Assembly (NCBI RefSeq): GCF_000812465.1
Contig: NZ_JWMA01000029.1
Location: 1-64,000 of the forward strand
Direction: 5' to 3'
Source: Cupriavidus sp. IDO
GTDB lineage: Bacteria > Pseudomonadota > Gammaproteobacteria > Burkholderiales > Burkholderiaceae
DNA length: 64,000 nt
Below the pieces are notes generated by a model. It worked only from the letters and a program-made list of their open reading frames with translations. It did no database searches and had not been told where the DNA came from. Shown here in pieces: positions 9,803-18,805 of the stretch (its first letter is position 1; each line of letters starts with the position of its first letter). The position numbers were made by a program, and so were the translations under genes.

Positions 9803-10879
9803 TCAGCCCTTGGCCTTCTGTGCATATTGCCATCCCATCTCCGCCATCGGACGCGCGCGCTTGCCTGCGTCCAGCGCCTGCGCCGACGACGCGGTGCCAT
9901 CCACCACACGCTTCATGATGCCCTGCAGGATGCCGGCGATGCGGAACATGCTGAAGGCCAGGTAGAAGTTCCAATCGCCGGTGATCGGGCGGCCGGTGCG
10001 CTGCTCGTACATGCGGCGGTAGGTGGCTTCGTCAGGAATGCCCAGCGCGGCATGGTCCAGCCCGGCGATGCCGCGGAACTGGCCCGGGGCGATATGCCAG
10101 CTCATGCAGTGGTAGCCGAAGTCCGCCATCGGATGGCCGAGGGTGGAGAGCTCCCAGTCCAGCACGGCCAGCACCTTCGGCTCGGTCGGATGGAACATGA
10201 GGTTGTCGAGACGGTAGTCGCCGTGGACGATGCAGGTGAGATCCGCATCCTCGTGGGGAATATGTTGCGGCAGCCATTCCATCAGCGCGTCCATGGCCGG
10301 GATCGATTCGGTCTCGGACAGCTTGTACTGCTTGCTCCAGCGCTCGATCTGGCGCTGGAAGTAGTTGCCGGGCTTGCCGTAGTCGCCGAGGCCGATCGCC
10401 TGGTAGTCCACGCTGTGCAGGGCCGCAATGACGCGGTTCATCTCGTCATAGATGGCGCTGCGTTCGGCCGGGCTCATGTCGGGCAGGGACTGGTCCCACA
10501 ACACGCGGCCGGCGACGAACTCCATGATGTAGAAGGCGCGGCCGATCACCGATTCGTCCTCGCACAGCGCGTACATCTTTGCCACCGGCACGTCGGTGCC
10601 GGCCAGCGCGGCCATCACGCGGTACTCGCGCTCGATGGCGTGGGCTGATGGCAGCAGCTTGGTCTTGGGACCGGGCTTGGCGCGCATCACGTAGGTCTGC
10701 CCAGGCGTGATGAGCTTGAAGGTCGGGTTCGACTGGCCGCCCTTGAACTGTTCTACGGTCAGCGGGCCGGCAAAGCCTTCCACGTGCTGGCGCATCCAGG
10801 CTTCCAGCGCCGCAGTGTCGAAGCGCTGCTGGTCCGCGACCGGGCGTGTGCCCTCGAAGTGCGAAACGTTGCTGCTCAT
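9803..10879 (-). CDS. ACAD11-kinase-like phosphotransferase (APH family)
   Basis: A 358-residue kinase-fold protein. GGQSNPTFKL (about residue 47), the Lys in YVMRAKPGPKTKLLP, IEREYRV and the catalytic loop VHGDYRLDNLMFHP (about residue 218) with LAVLDWELSTLGHPMADFG closely follow the N-terminal domain of human ACAD11. In animals that domain phosphorylates 4-hydroxyacyl-CoA, and LvaA does so for 4-hydroxyvaleryl-CoA in Pseudomonas; the same reaction is inferred here. It is the last gene of the HAD-ECH-phosphatase-kinase operon and has GGAG before the ATG. The matching dehydrogenase is at 1964-3226. Confidence 0.88.
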   Translation of the reverse strand: MSSNVSHFEGTRPVADQQRFDTAALEAWMRQHVEGFAGPLTVEQFKGGQSNPTFKLITPGQTYVMRAKPGPKTKLLPSAHAIEREYRVMAALAGTDVPVAKMYALCEDESVIGRAFYIMEFVAGRVLWDQSLPDMSPAERSAIYDEMNRVIAALHSVDYQAIGLGDYGKPGNYFQRQIERWSKQYKLSETESIPAMDALMEWLPQHIPHEDADLTCIVHGDYRLDNLMFHPTEPKVLAVLDWELSTLGHPMADFGYHCMSWHIAPGQFRGIAGLDHAALGIPDEATYRRMYEQRTGRPITGDWNFYLAFSMFRIAGILQGIMKRVVDGTASSAQALDAGKRARPMAEMGWQYAQKAKG

Positions 10880-10938
10880 GCTGTCTCCGTTGGTTTTCTG
10901 ATCGGTATGAGGGGGATTTCCGTGTACGGTGCCGGCGC

Positions 10939-11664
10939 TCAGTTGGCTGGCCGGCGCCCGCGCAGATACTGGTGCAGCAGGACTTCCATCGTCGTATGGC
11001 GCGACCCGCTGTGAACCGGCGTGGGCGGCGAATAGTTGGTCATCCGCACCACCCAGTCGAGCGGGCCGTCGCCCATGTCGAGCACGTTGATGCAGCCCGC
11101 GGTCTGCAGCAGCGAGCCGAAGAAGACGCGTCGGCCGCAGGTGATGGCCTGCGACAGGATCGCGCGGTTGGTGCCCCCGTGCAGCACCAGCAGGACGGTG
11201 TCCCAGTCGGGATCGTTGCGCAGGCGCTCCAGCGCCGGCAGCACGCGATCGAGGAAGTGACCGATGCTTTCGCCATTGAGGAAGCGCTTTTCCTCGGCCA
11301 CTTCGCCTTCGAAGGCGCCGACGAAGGCGTCGCGCAGGTCTTCGTCGGCAATATCCGCCAAGTCGCCGCCGCGAATCTCCTGCAGCTCGGGCCAGACTTC
11401 GGGCGTGACGTCGTGCATCTCCGGCAGCTCGGCCAGCACGCGCTGTGCGGTCTCGACCGTGCGCGGCAGGCCGCTGACGATGACGCGGTCAAAGCGGATG
11501 TGCTCGGCGGCAAGGGCCCGCCCGGCGGCGGTGGCCTGCATGCGGCCGGTCTCGTTGAGCGGGACCATCTCCGGCAGGGCGGGACGGCCGCCTTCGTCGA
11601 AGTACGAAACGGCGCCGTGGCGCATCAGGTAGATGCGGCGACGCGACGACGGCGGCAATTCCAT
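10939..11664 (-). CDS. Histidine phosphatase family protein
   Basis: A 241-residue phosphoglycerate-mutase-like phosphatase. The phosphoaccepting motif LMRHGAV is at residues 13-19, and the second His is in VLLVLHGGTNRAIL (about residue 160); SGLPRTVETA is the Arg-containing block. The substrate is unknown. AAGGAG lies upstream of the ATG. The neighbours are an enoyl-CoA hydratase 75 bases upstream and the APH-type kinase 60 bases downstream, which suggests that it acts on a phosphorylated acyl intermediate or a metabolite of the same pathway. That is inference. Confidence 0.85.
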   Translation of the reverse strand: MELPPSSRRRIYLMRHGAVSYFDEGGRPALPEMVPLNETGRMQATAAGRALAAEHIRFDRVIVSGLPRTVETAQRVLAELPEMHDVTPEVWPELQEIRGGDLADIADEDLRDAFVGAFEGEVAEEKRFLNGESIGHFLDRVLPALERLRNDPDWDTVLLVLHGGTNRAILSQAITCGRRVFFGSLLQTAGCINVLDMGDGPLDWVVRMTNYSPPTPVHSGSRHTTMEVLLHQYLRGRRPAN

Positions 11665-11739
11665 GCTTGTCTCCTTGCGGTTCGGCAGGGCCCGTCTGCG
11701 CGGGCTGCCTGCAGCGGCGCGCTGGGGCGCCGGCGGTGT

Positions 11740-12519
11740 TCAGCGGTAGCGCGGCTTGCGCTTTTCGAGGAAAGCGCTGATGCCTTCCCCGCCGTCCTTG
11801 TGATGCAGTGCGGCCACGAAGCTGTCGCGTTCGGCGGCCAGGTGTTCGGTCAGCGATGCAGTGCCTGCGCCATTGATCAGGCCCTTGATGCGGCCCACCG
11901 CATGCGGCGACTGCCCGGCCAGCCCTTCGGCCAGCTGCAGGGCCTCGGACAGCGCCTGTCCGGGCGGTACCACGCGGTTCACCAGGCCGAACTGCGCCAG
12001 GCGCGCGGCATCCACGGGCTTGCCCTCCATCATCAGTTCGCTGGCCAGCTGGCGTGGCAGCGCGCGCGCGAGCTCGTAGGAGCCGCCGCCATCGGGCGTG
12101 AGGCCCACCTTGACGTAGGCCATCACGAACTTGGCGTCGCTCGCGGCCACGACGAAATCGCAAGCCAGCACAACCGAGAACCCCGCGCCGGCCGCGGCGC
12201 CTTCCACGGCCGCGATGATCGGCTTGGGAAAGGCGTGCAGCGATTCGATCCAGTGGTTCAGGGTCTCGATACTCTCCGCCTGCACCGCGGGCGGCTTCGC
12301 GCGGTTGCCGAGCAGGCGGTTCAGGTTGCCGCCGGCACAGAACATGCCGTCAGCCCCGGTGATGATGACCGCGCGCAGCTCGTCATCGGTCGCGGCGGCA
12401 TCGAGCGCCTCCAGCGAGGCCGCGTAAATGTCCGGATGGAGCGCGTTGCGCGCCTCGGGGTTCGAGATGGTCAGCACCAGCGTCGAATCGACACGGGCGG
12501 AAAGCAGCTGTGCGGTCAT
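11740..12519 (-). CDS. Enoyl-CoA hydratase/isomerase family protein
   Basis: A 259-residue crotonase-fold enzyme. ISNPEARNALHPDIYAA begins the first beta-alpha unit, ADGMFCAGGNLNRLL (about residue 60) and AVEGAAAGAGFSVVLACDFV (about residue 102) form the two oxyanion-hole strands, and KVGLTPDGGGSYELARALP (about residue 130) is the region that carries the catalytic acid in crotonase. It probably hydrates 2-enoyl-CoA. Start 12519 (MTAQLL) was chosen because the longer in-frame extension is Arg-rich and overlaps the upstream gene. It begins 23 bases after the dehydrogenase stop, so it is co-transcribed. Confidence 0.9.
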   Translation of the reverse strand: MTAQLLSARVDSTLVLTISNPEARNALHPDIYAASLEALDAAATDDELRAVIITGADGMFCAGGNLNRLLGNRAKPPAVQAESIETLNHWIESLHAFPKPIIAAVEGAAAGAGFSVVLACDFVVAASDAKFVMAYVKVGLTPDGGGSYELARALPRQLASELMMEGKPVDAARLAQFGLVNRVVPPGQALSEALQLAEGLAGQSPHAVGRIKGLINGAGTASLTEHLAAERDSFVAALHHKDGGEGISAFLEKRKPRYR

Positions 12520-12542
12520 GGGGCGGCCTCGGGTGCGGGTGC

Positions 12543-14069
12543 TCAGTTCTCTTCGGTCAGCAGCGACAGGCCGAGTCCGGCACGGCGCCACAGCCACGGG
12601 CTCGGACGGTAGCGCATGTCGCCGGTCAGGGCTTCCATGTTGCGCAGGGTCTCCAGCACCAGTTGCGGGCCGACCGCGTCGCCGAGCGCCAGCGGGCCCT
12701 TGGGGTACCCCAGGCCCAGGTTCACGGCGAGGTCGATGTCCGACGGCGTCGCAATGCGCTGCTGGGCGATATCGCTGGCGATATTGATGATGCAGCAGAG
12801 CACGCGCTGGGCCACGAAGCCGGCCGAGTCGCGGATCACCGTAACGGGCACGCCATCGCTGGCGAACAGGCCGTGTGCGGCGTCGCGGGCCGCGGCGCTG
12901 GTGGCCGGCGTGGTCATCAGCGTGCGGCGCTTGGTGGCCTCAAACGGCAGCAGCGTGTCGATCGCAACCGTGCGCGCCGGATCCAGGCCCTGCTGCAGAG
13001 CGGTTGTGGTAGCGTCGAGGCCCAGCGGGGTGACGATGATCAGCGCATCGGCGGACGGCTGGTTGCCGGCTTCAGGCGTCACACCCATGGCGCCCAGCAG
13101 CCTGGTCACCATCGCGTGGCCACGCTCGCTCGCGTGGCTCACCCACACGCTGGACGGGCGCGCAGCCGGCACTGCGGTAGCGGCAGGCACCTGCTTCTGG
13201 CCATCGGCATAGCGATAGAAACCGGCGCCGGCCTTGCGGCCGATCAGGCCACCAACCGAGCGGACCGCCGTGATCGGCGACGGGCGGTAGCGCGGCTCCT
13301 GGTAGAACTGGTTGTAGATCGACTCCATCACCGGATGCGACACATCCAGCCCGGTCAGGTCCATCAGCTCGAACGGGCCCATGCGGAAGCCAGCCTGCTC
13401 GCGCATGATGTTGTCGATATCGGCAAACTCGGCCACGCCTTCCTGCGCAACCTTGAGGCCTTCGATGTTCATGCCGCGGCCGGCATGGTTGACGATGAAG
13501 CCGGGCATGTCCTTGCAGCGCACCGGCGTATGGCCCATGCGGCGCGACAGCGCCATCAGCGCATCGCCCACGGCCGGGTTGCCCGACAGGCCGTCGATCA
13601 CTTCCACGACCTTCATCAGCGGGACCGGATTGAAGAAGTGATAGCCGGCGATTCGGCCCGGCTGCTTTGCGCCCACTGCGATCGCGGTGATCGACAGCGA
13701 GGACGTGTTCGACGCGATGATAGCGTCCTCGCGCAGTACGGCTTCGAGTTTGGCGATGAGGTCGCGTTTGACTTCCAGCTTCTCGACGATGGCTTCCAGC
13801 ACCATATCGCAGCCGGCCAGGTCTTCCAGCGCGCCGCAGGGCTTTACGCGGGCCAGCGTGGCCTCGGCATCGGCCGCGCTGATCTTGCCCTTGTCGGCGA
13901 GTTTGGCCAGCGTGTCCTGCAGGTACTGGCGTGCAGCAGCCACGGCCTGCGGGTTGGCGTCGTACAGGTTGACGGTCAGGCCGGCCTGCGCGGCGATCTG
14001 CGCGATGCCACGGCCCATGGCGCCGGTGCCGACGATGCCGAGGGTGTCGATAGTGAAAGTGCTCATCAT
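12543..14069 (-). CDS. 3-hydroxyacyl-CoA dehydrogenase (PaaH/PaaC type)
   Basis: A 508-residue NAD-dependent dehydrogenase. The Rossmann motif GIVGTGAMGRGIAQIAAQAG is at about residues 11-30. IASNTSSLSITAIA, GYHFFNPVPLMKVVEVI (catalytic His) and the Glu/Asn of DMPGFIVNHAGRG follow. It is longer than the 280-residue short form: a second copy of the C-terminal domain (GFVAQRVLCCIINIASDIAQ, GLGYPKGPLALGD) covers about residues 390-500, as in phenylacetate-pathway PaaH. It opens the operon. The first two codons are both ATG, and the second may be the real start. Confidence 0.92.
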   Translation of the reverse strand: MMSTFTIDTLGIVGTGAMGRGIAQIAAQAGLTVNLYDANPQAVAAARQYLQDTLAKLADKGKISAADAEATLARVKPCGALEDLAGCDMVLEAIVEKLEVKRDLIAKLEAVLREDAIIASNTSSLSITAIAVGAKQPGRIAGYHFFNPVPLMKVVEVIDGLSGNPAVGDALMALSRRMGHTPVRCKDMPGFIVNHAGRGMNIEGLKVAQEGVAEFADIDNIMREQAGFRMGPFELMDLTGLDVSHPVMESIYNQFYQEPRYRPSPITAVRSVGGLIGRKAGAGFYRYADGQKQVPAATAVPAARPSSVWVSHASERGHAMVTRLLGAMGVTPEAGNQPSADALIIVTPLGLDATTTALQQGLDPARTVAIDTLLPFEATKRRTLMTTPATSAAARDAAHGLFASDGVPVTVIRDSAGFVAQRVLCCIINIASDIAQQRIATPSDIDLAVNLGLGYPKGPLALGDAVGPQLVLETLRNMEALTGDMRYRPSPWLWRRAGLGLSLLTEEN

Positions 14070-14252
14070 GCGTCCAAAAAGTTGTGGTTAAATTAGCACG
14101 ATCGTACGTTTTTTGCACCTTCCGTAACAGTGCAGAAAAGCAGGCCGCGTGCGCTGATCGGCCAGACCGGCGGCCCGGAGAGCCCCGGATGGTTCACAAT
14201 CGTCCCAAGCCAGCGCTTGCGGGCGATCATTCCAACATCGGAGAGAGACGAC

Positions 14253-14894
14253 ATGCTGAAACTATGCGGTTTTGCCGCCAGCAACTACTACAACAAGGTA
14301 AAACTGGCGCTTCTGGAAAAGAATGTGCCGTTCGAGGAGGTGCTGGCCTGGATCGGACAGACCGATGTCTCGGCCTCGCCGGCGGGCAAGGTGCCTTACA
14401 TCATCACCGATTCCGGCCCCTTGTGCGAATCGGAACCCATCGCCGAATACATCGAGGCGACCTACCCCCAGACCCCGCTGCTGCCCGCCGACTCGTACCA
14501 GGCCGCCAAAGTCCGCGAGCTCGTCACTTTCATGGAGCTGTACCTGGAGCTGACCGCCCGCGAGCTGTATCCGGAAGCCTTCTTCGGCGGCAAGGTCAGC
14601 GACAACGTGAAGGAGCGCCAGCACAAGCTGCTGTCACGCTACATTCCGGCATTTGCCAAGCTCACGAAATTCTCGCCGTATATCGGTGGCGATACGTTCA
14701 CGTTGGCCGACTGCGCGGCCGCCGTCCACCTGCCGCTGGTGTCGTCGTGCACCAAGATCATCTACGGCACCGATATGCTGGCCGACCTGCCGGTCAGGGA
14801 CTACCTGAAGAAGCTGTCCGAGCGCGAGGCGGTGCAGAAGGTGAATGCTGACCGGAAGGCGAATACGGAGTTGATGCTGAGCCGGAACAAGTAA
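14253..14894 (+). CDS. Glutathione S-transferase family protein
   Basis: A 213-residue GST. The thioredoxin-like N-domain (1-78) shows SNYYNKVKLALLEKNV, the cis-Pro loop GKVPYI and the glutathione-binding CESEPIAEYIE (the usual ES pair at about residues 63-64). The all-helical C-domain has YIGGDTFTLADCAAAVHLPL, where the N-capping box Asp is conserved. The substrate is unknown. GGAGAGAG precedes ATG 14253. It is divergent from the hydroxyacyl-CoA dehydrogenase operon and ends in a strong terminator. Confidence 0.88.
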   Translation: MLKLCGFAASNYYNKVKLALLEKNVPFEEVLAWIGQTDVSASPAGKVPYIITDSGPLCESEPIAEYIEATYPQTPLLPADSYQAAKVRELVTFMELYLELTARELYPEAFFGGKVSDNVKERQHKLLSRYIPAFAKLTKFSPYIGGDTFTLADCAAAVHLPLVSSCTKIIYGTDMLADLPVRDYLKKLSEREAVQKVNADRKANTELMLSRNK

Positions 14895-14913
14895 GGCGCG
14901 CAACACGCCAGAA

Positions 14914-14950
14914 AAGCAAAACGCCCGCGGAAATCGCGGGCGTTTTGCTT
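14914..14950. terminator. Bidirectional terminator
   Basis: A perfect 16-bp stem (14914-14929 with 14935-14950) with the loop GAAAT; the arms end in A-rich and T-rich runs, so it works in both directions between the convergent GST and aminotransferase genes. Confidence 0.88.
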
Positions 14951-14969
14951 CGGAGCCGATGGATACCGG

Positions 14970-16142
14970 CTACAGCTTGGCGAGCCGTTTCAGCGCCAGC
15001 GCCAGCGTCTCTTCCTTCTTGGCGAAGCAGAAGCGCACCAGGCCGGATTCACGCGGCTGCGAGTAGAAGGCCGAGACCGGGATCGCGGCCACGCCGATTT
15101 CGCGCGTCAGCCACATGGCGAAGTCGGCTTCGCTCAGGTCGGAAATGGCCGTGTAGTCGACGCACTGGAAGTAGGTGCCGTCCGAGGGCAGCAGCTTAAA
15201 GCGCGAGTTGGCCAGCCCGGCGCGGAAGTAGTCGCGCTTGGCCTGGTAGAAGGATGCCAGCTCGAGGTAGGGCGCCGGGTCGGCCATGTAGTCGGCCAGG
15301 CCGTGCTGCATCGGCGTGTTCACGGTGAACACATTGAACTGGTGGACTTTGCGGAATTCCGCCATCAACGCGACGGGCGCAGCCACGTAGCCGACCTTCC
15401 AGCCGGTGACATGATATGTCTTGCCGAAGCTCGAAATCACGAAGCTGCGGCGCGCCAGCTCGGGGTGGCGCGACACCGAGGCATGTTGCTGGCCGTCGTA
15501 GACCATATGCTCGTAGACCTCGTCCGACAGCAGCAGGATGTCGGTGCCCGCGAGCAACTGGGCCAGCTTGTCCATGTCGCCTGCGCGCCAGATGGTGCCG
15601 GTCGGGTTGTGCGGGGTGTTGAGGAGGATCATCCGCGTGCGCGGCGTAATGGCGGCAGCCAGGCGGTCGAACGGCACGCGGAAGTCGGGCGCGTCGAGCG
15701 TGACCGGCACCGCCTTCGCGCCGGCCAGTTCGATGGAGGGCAGGTAGCTGTCGTAGCAGGGCTCCAGCACGATGACTTCGTCGCCGGGGTGCACCGTGCA
15801 AAGGATCGTGGTCAGGATGCCCTGCGTGGCGCCTGCCGTGACCGTGATCTCGGTTTCCCAGTCATAAGCGTGGCCGTACAGATTCGCGATCTTGGCGGCG
15901 ATGGCCTGGCGCAGGCGCGGAATGCCGGCCATCGGCGGATACTGGTTGTGGCCCGTACGCATGGCGTGGGCGACCGCATCGACGATCTTCGGGTCGCAAT
16001 CGAAATCGGGAAAGCCCTGGCCCAGGTTGACGGCGTTCTTTTCGGCCGCGAGGGCGGACATCACGGTGAAGATCGTGGTGCCGACGCTGGGCAGGCGCGA
16101 CGGTGGCGGGGTCAGCGGGGCGAGGGTGGATTCTGCGGACAT
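14970..16142 (-). CDS. ybdL: YbdL-type methionine aminotransferase (PLP, fold type I)
   Basis: A 390-residue aminotransferase. It reads like E. coli YbdL throughout: LPSVGTTIFTVMSALAAEK, NLGQGFPDFD, ITVTAGATQGIL, LNTPHNPTGTIW, ISSFGKTYHVTGWKVGY (the PLP-binding Lys) and GLVRFCFAKKEETL. YbdL transfers the amino group of Met and aromatic amino acids to 2-oxo acids. The chosen start (MSAESTLAPL, 16142) lacks a good ribosome binding site; ATG 16178 is in frame and possible. The gene lies downstream of the PIN gene on the same strand with a short gap. Confidence 0.9.
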   Translation of the reverse strand: MSAESTLAPLTPPPSRLPSVGTTIFTVMSALAAEKNAVNLGQGFPDFDCDPKIVDAVAHAMRTGHNQYPPMAGIPRLRQAIAAKIANLYGHAYDWETEITVTAGATQGILTTILCTVHPGDEVIVLEPCYDSYLPSIELAGAKAVPVTLDAPDFRVPFDRLAAAITPRTRMILLNTPHNPTGTIWRAGDMDKLAQLLAGTDILLLSDEVYEHMVYDGQQHASVSRHPELARRSFVISSFGKTYHVTGWKVGYVAAPVALMAEFRKVHQFNVFTVNTPMQHGLADYMADPAPYLELASFYQAKRDYFRAGLANSRFKLLPSDGTYFQCVDYTAISDLSEADFAMWLTREIGVAAIPVSAFYSQPRESGLVRFCFAKKEETLALALKRLAKL

Positions 16143-16206
16143 GGCTGCGGCGAAGGATGGTGCGGTGGGACGGAACATTCTGGATTGGGAAGCGGCTCGC
16201 GCAATT

Positions 16207-16752
16207 CTAAAGGGATTCCGGCGAGGCGGCCGCGGGCGCTCCCTGCGCGGCGAGCCAGGCGCCGAACGCGGGCGGCTTGAGGACTTCCACGCCGCTGGAG
16301 CGGCGCAAGCGGCTCCTGAGCTTGAGCACGGCCTTGTCCTTGGAGACCAGGCAGGCCGCGTGCGCGAAGTGGGCCAGTTCGATGAACTTCTGGTCGTCGG
16401 TGTCTTTGCAGCGGGGCAGGTTGATGGCGCCGGCCTCGGCTTCGGTCGGCGCGGGCTCGAGGCTGGTGAGCCGGTCCACGGTGGCGAGAGCGGCGTCGAT
16501 GTCGACGGCAAAGCGCGCGAACTGCGGGTAGGCCAGCACCCGGCGCAGCTCTTCGCGGCAGTCGGCGCGGATCACCGGTGTGACGGCGCCGGCTTCCAGC
16601 GCGGCGCGGATCGGCTCGACGTGCGGGTCGCGGAAGACCAGCAGGTCGACCCAGATATTCGAGTCCAGCACCACGCGAGGCGCGTTGCCGTTGGAGGATG
16701 TGACGCCGACGGGGTCGGGCGCCGGGCCGCAGCCGGTGGGTTCGTTAGGCAT
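16207..16752 (-). CDS. Orphan PIN-domain protein (COG1569-like)
   Basis: A 181-residue protein with a PIN-like RNase fold. [14 protein letters not shown] (first acidic residue, about residue 28), the Glu/Asp cluster CREELRRVL, and [28 protein letters not shown] (about residues 115-140) carry the expected metal-binding acids. Related proteins are annotated as toxin components, but no antitoxin-sized gene adjoins it: upstream is the divergent yaaA (40 bases away) and downstream is an aminotransferase. It may be a solitary RNase or have a partner elsewhere. Confidence 0.82.
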   Translation of the reverse strand: MPNEPTGCGPAPDPVGVTSSNGNAPRVVLDSNIWVDLLVFRDPHVEPIRAALEAGAVTPVIRADCREELRRVLAYPQFARFAVDIDAALATVDRLTSLEPAPTEAEAGAINLPRCKDTDDQKFIELAHFAHAACLVSKDKAVLKLRSRLRRSSGVEVLKPPAFGAWLAAQGAPAAASPESL

Positions 16753-16792
16753 TCGCTACAATCTTGGCTTTGTTTTCTGCCGCGATTTTGCC

Positions 16793-17578
16793 ATGCTCAT
16801 CGTTCTGTCTCCCGCCAAGTCGCTCGACTACGAAACACCCGCGCGTATCAAGACCCATACGCTGCCTCGCTTTATCGACCGCTCGGCGGCGCTGATCGAA
16901 CGCCTGCGCAAGCTGGCGCCGCAGGATATCGGCGCCCTGATGGACATTTCCGACAAGCTGGCCGTGCTCAACGTTACCCGCTACGCGGAGTGGTCGCCGG
17001 AATTCACCGCCGCCAACAGCAAGCAGGCCGTGCTGGCCTTCAACGGCGACGTCTACGATGGCTTCGATGCGAAAACGCTGACTGCCGACGACCTGGGCTT
17101 TGCGCAGAAGCATGTGCGCATCCTGTCCGGCCTGTACGGCGTGCTGCGTCCGCTCGATCGGATGCAGCCGTACCGGCTGGAAATGGGCACGCGGCTGGAC
17201 AATGCGGCCGGCAAGGACCTGTACGCCTTCTGGGGCGACGATGTCACGCAGATGATCAACGGCGACATGGCCGGACTCAAGCATGAAGGCGCGCCCACCC
17301 TGGTCAATCTCGCCTCGGAGGAGTATTTCAAGGTGGTGCGGCCCAAGGTGCTGCAGGCACGGGTGATCACGCCGGTGTTCGAGGACTGGAAGGGCGGCCG
17401 CTACAAGATCATTTCGTTCCATGCCAAGCGCGCGCGTGGCACCATGGCACGCTATGCCGTCACGCATCGCGTGACCGAGGCCGCGGCGCTCAAGCGCTTT
17501 GCCGGGGACGGCTATGCCTTCGAGGCGGCCGCCTCGGACGACACCCGCTGGGTGTTCCGCCGCCGCCTGGAAGACTGA
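16793..17578 (+). CDS. yaaA: Peroxide stress protein YaaA
   Basis: A 261-residue DUF328/UPF0246 protein. [13 protein letters not shown] at the start, [36 protein letters not shown] and [16 protein letters not shown] are the family signatures. In E. coli YaaA limits intracellular iron during peroxide stress and is under OxyR control. Here a TACAAT -10-like element lies about 30 bases before the start, in the gap with the divergent PIN gene, but no good -35 is seen. The M14 carboxypeptidase gene starts 28 bases after its stop and may be co-transcribed. Confidence 0.93.
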   Translation: MLIVLSPAKSLDYETPARIKTHTLPRFIDRSAALIERLRKLAPQDIGALMDISDKLAVLNVTRYAEWSPEFTAANSKQAVLAFNGDVYDGFDAKTLTADDLGFAQKHVRILSGLYGVLRPLDRMQPYRLEMGTRLDNAAGKDLYAFWGDDVTQMINGDMAGLKHEGAPTLVNLASEEYFKVVRPKVLQARVITPVFEDWKGGRYKIISFHAKRARGTMARYAVTHRVTEAAALKRFAGDGYAFEAAASDDTRWVFRRRLED

Positions 17579-17606
17579 ACCGACTACGCCAAAGAGACTG
17601 AACGCC

Positions 17607-18749
17607 ATGACCTCAGCCCTGCATATCTCGACCAGCTTCGATTCGGGCGCGATCGACGTCGAAGCGCTCGATCACGCCGACGATATCCGCCTGCGCATCC
17701 GCGCCGACTCCCACGCCGATTTCCGCCAGTGGTTCCATTTCCGCCTGCAGGGCGCGGCGGGGCAGGCGTGCCGGCTGCAGTTCCTCAATGCCGGTGAATG
17801 CACCTATCCTGACGGCTGGCGCGACTACCGCGCGGTGGCCTCGTACGACCGGGCGCACTGGTTCCGCGTGCCGACGCGCTACGACGGCGGCGTGATGACG
17901 GTGGAATTCACGCCCGAGCACGACAGCGTCTGGTTCGCGTACTTCGAGCCGTACCCGGAAGAGCGCCACCTGTCGCTGCTGGCCACCTGCCAGCGCTCGC
18001 CGCTGGCGAAGCTGTCGCACCTGGGCAGCACGGTCGACGGCCGCGACCTGACCATGGTCACGCTGGGAAAGCCGGCGCCGGGCAAGAAGACCATCTGGAT
18101 GATTGCCCGCCAGCATCCCGGCGAAAGCATGGCCGAGTGGTTCTGCGAAGGCGTGCTGCAGCGGCTGACCGGCACCGGCATATGGGCGCATGATCCGGTC
18201 GCGCGCAAGCTGCTCGAGCGGGCCGTGTTCCATATTGTCCCGAACATGAATCCGGACGGTTCCGCGCGCGGCAACCTGCGCACCAACGCCGCCGGTGCCA
18301 ACCTGAACCGCGAATGGATGACGCCGAGCCGGGATACCAGCCCCGAGGTCTGGCACGTGCGCCGGGCCATCGAGGCAAGCGGCTGCGACCTGTTCTTCGA
18401 CATCCACGGCGACGAGGCGCTGCCGTACAACTTCGTTGCCGGCAGCGAGATGCTGCCGGGCTTTACCGAAGCGCAGCGCGTGGAGCAGGGCCGTTTCATC
18501 GAGGCCTTCAAGCGCGCCTCGCCCGATTTCCAGGACGTGCACGGCTACGCCGCCAGCAAGTACAACGCCGACGCGCTCAAGCTGGCCTCCAAGTACATCG
18601 GCCACACCTTCGGCTGCCTCGCGCTGACGCTGGAAATGCCGTTCAAGGACAATGCCGACCTGCCCGACGCCGCTGTCGGCTGGAACGGCGCACGCAGCGC
18701 CTTGCTGGGCACGGCCATGCTGCAGGCGATCCTGGACTACCTGGGCTGA
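17607..18749 (+). CDS. M14 family zinc carboxypeptidase, cytosolic CCP-like
   Basis: A 380-residue metallopeptidase with an N-terminal beta domain (about 1-115) and an M14 catalytic domain. The zinc ligands are in ARQHPGESMAEW (His and Glu, about residue 170) and FFDIHGDEALPYNFV (His, about residue 260). NMNPDGSARGNLRTNAAGAN has the substrate-carboxylate-binding Arg/Asn, and the general base Glu is in LTLEMPFKD near the C-terminus. The layout matches bacterial relatives of tubulin-deglutamylating carboxypeptidases; the bacterial substrate is unknown. There is no signal peptide. It follows yaaA closely and ends in a terminator. Confidence 0.88.
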   Translation: MTSALHISTSFDSGAIDVEALDHADDIRLRIRADSHADFRQWFHFRLQGAAGQACRLQFLNAGECTYPDGWRDYRAVASYDRAHWFRVPTRYDGGVMTVEFTPEHDSVWFAYFEPYPEERHLSLLATCQRSPLAKLSHLGSTVDGRDLTMVTLGKPAPGKKTIWMIARQHPGESMAEWFCEGVLQRLTGTGIWAHDPVARKLLERAVFHIVPNMNPDGSARGNLRTNAAGANLNREWMTPSRDTSPEVWHVRRAIEASGCDLFFDIHGDEALPYNFVAGSEMLPGFTEAQRVEQGRFIEAFKRASPDFQDVHGYAASKYNADALKLASKYIGHTFGCLALTLEMPFKDNADLPDAAVGWNGARSALLGTAMLQAILDYLG

Positions 18750-18758
18750 ATGCACGAC

Positions 18759-18787
18759 GAAAGGCCCGCCGGCATGGCGGGCCTTTC
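18759..18787. terminator. Bidirectional terminator
   Basis: A 12-bp perfect stem (18759-18770 with 18776-18787, loop GGCAT) between the convergent carboxypeptidase and lipoprotein genes, with short A and T runs at its base. Confidence 0.78.
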
Positions 18788-18805
18788 ACGCTATCGGCGC
18801 GGCGC

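Noticed and set aside
12510-14096. Plus-strand open frame opposite the hydroxyacyl-CoA dehydrogenase
   Set aside because: Antisense shadow with no motif; the dehydrogenase on the other strand is certain.
16207-16752. Complete toxin-antitoxin module
   Set aside because: There is no room for an antitoxin gene next to the PIN gene; both flanks are recognised genes.
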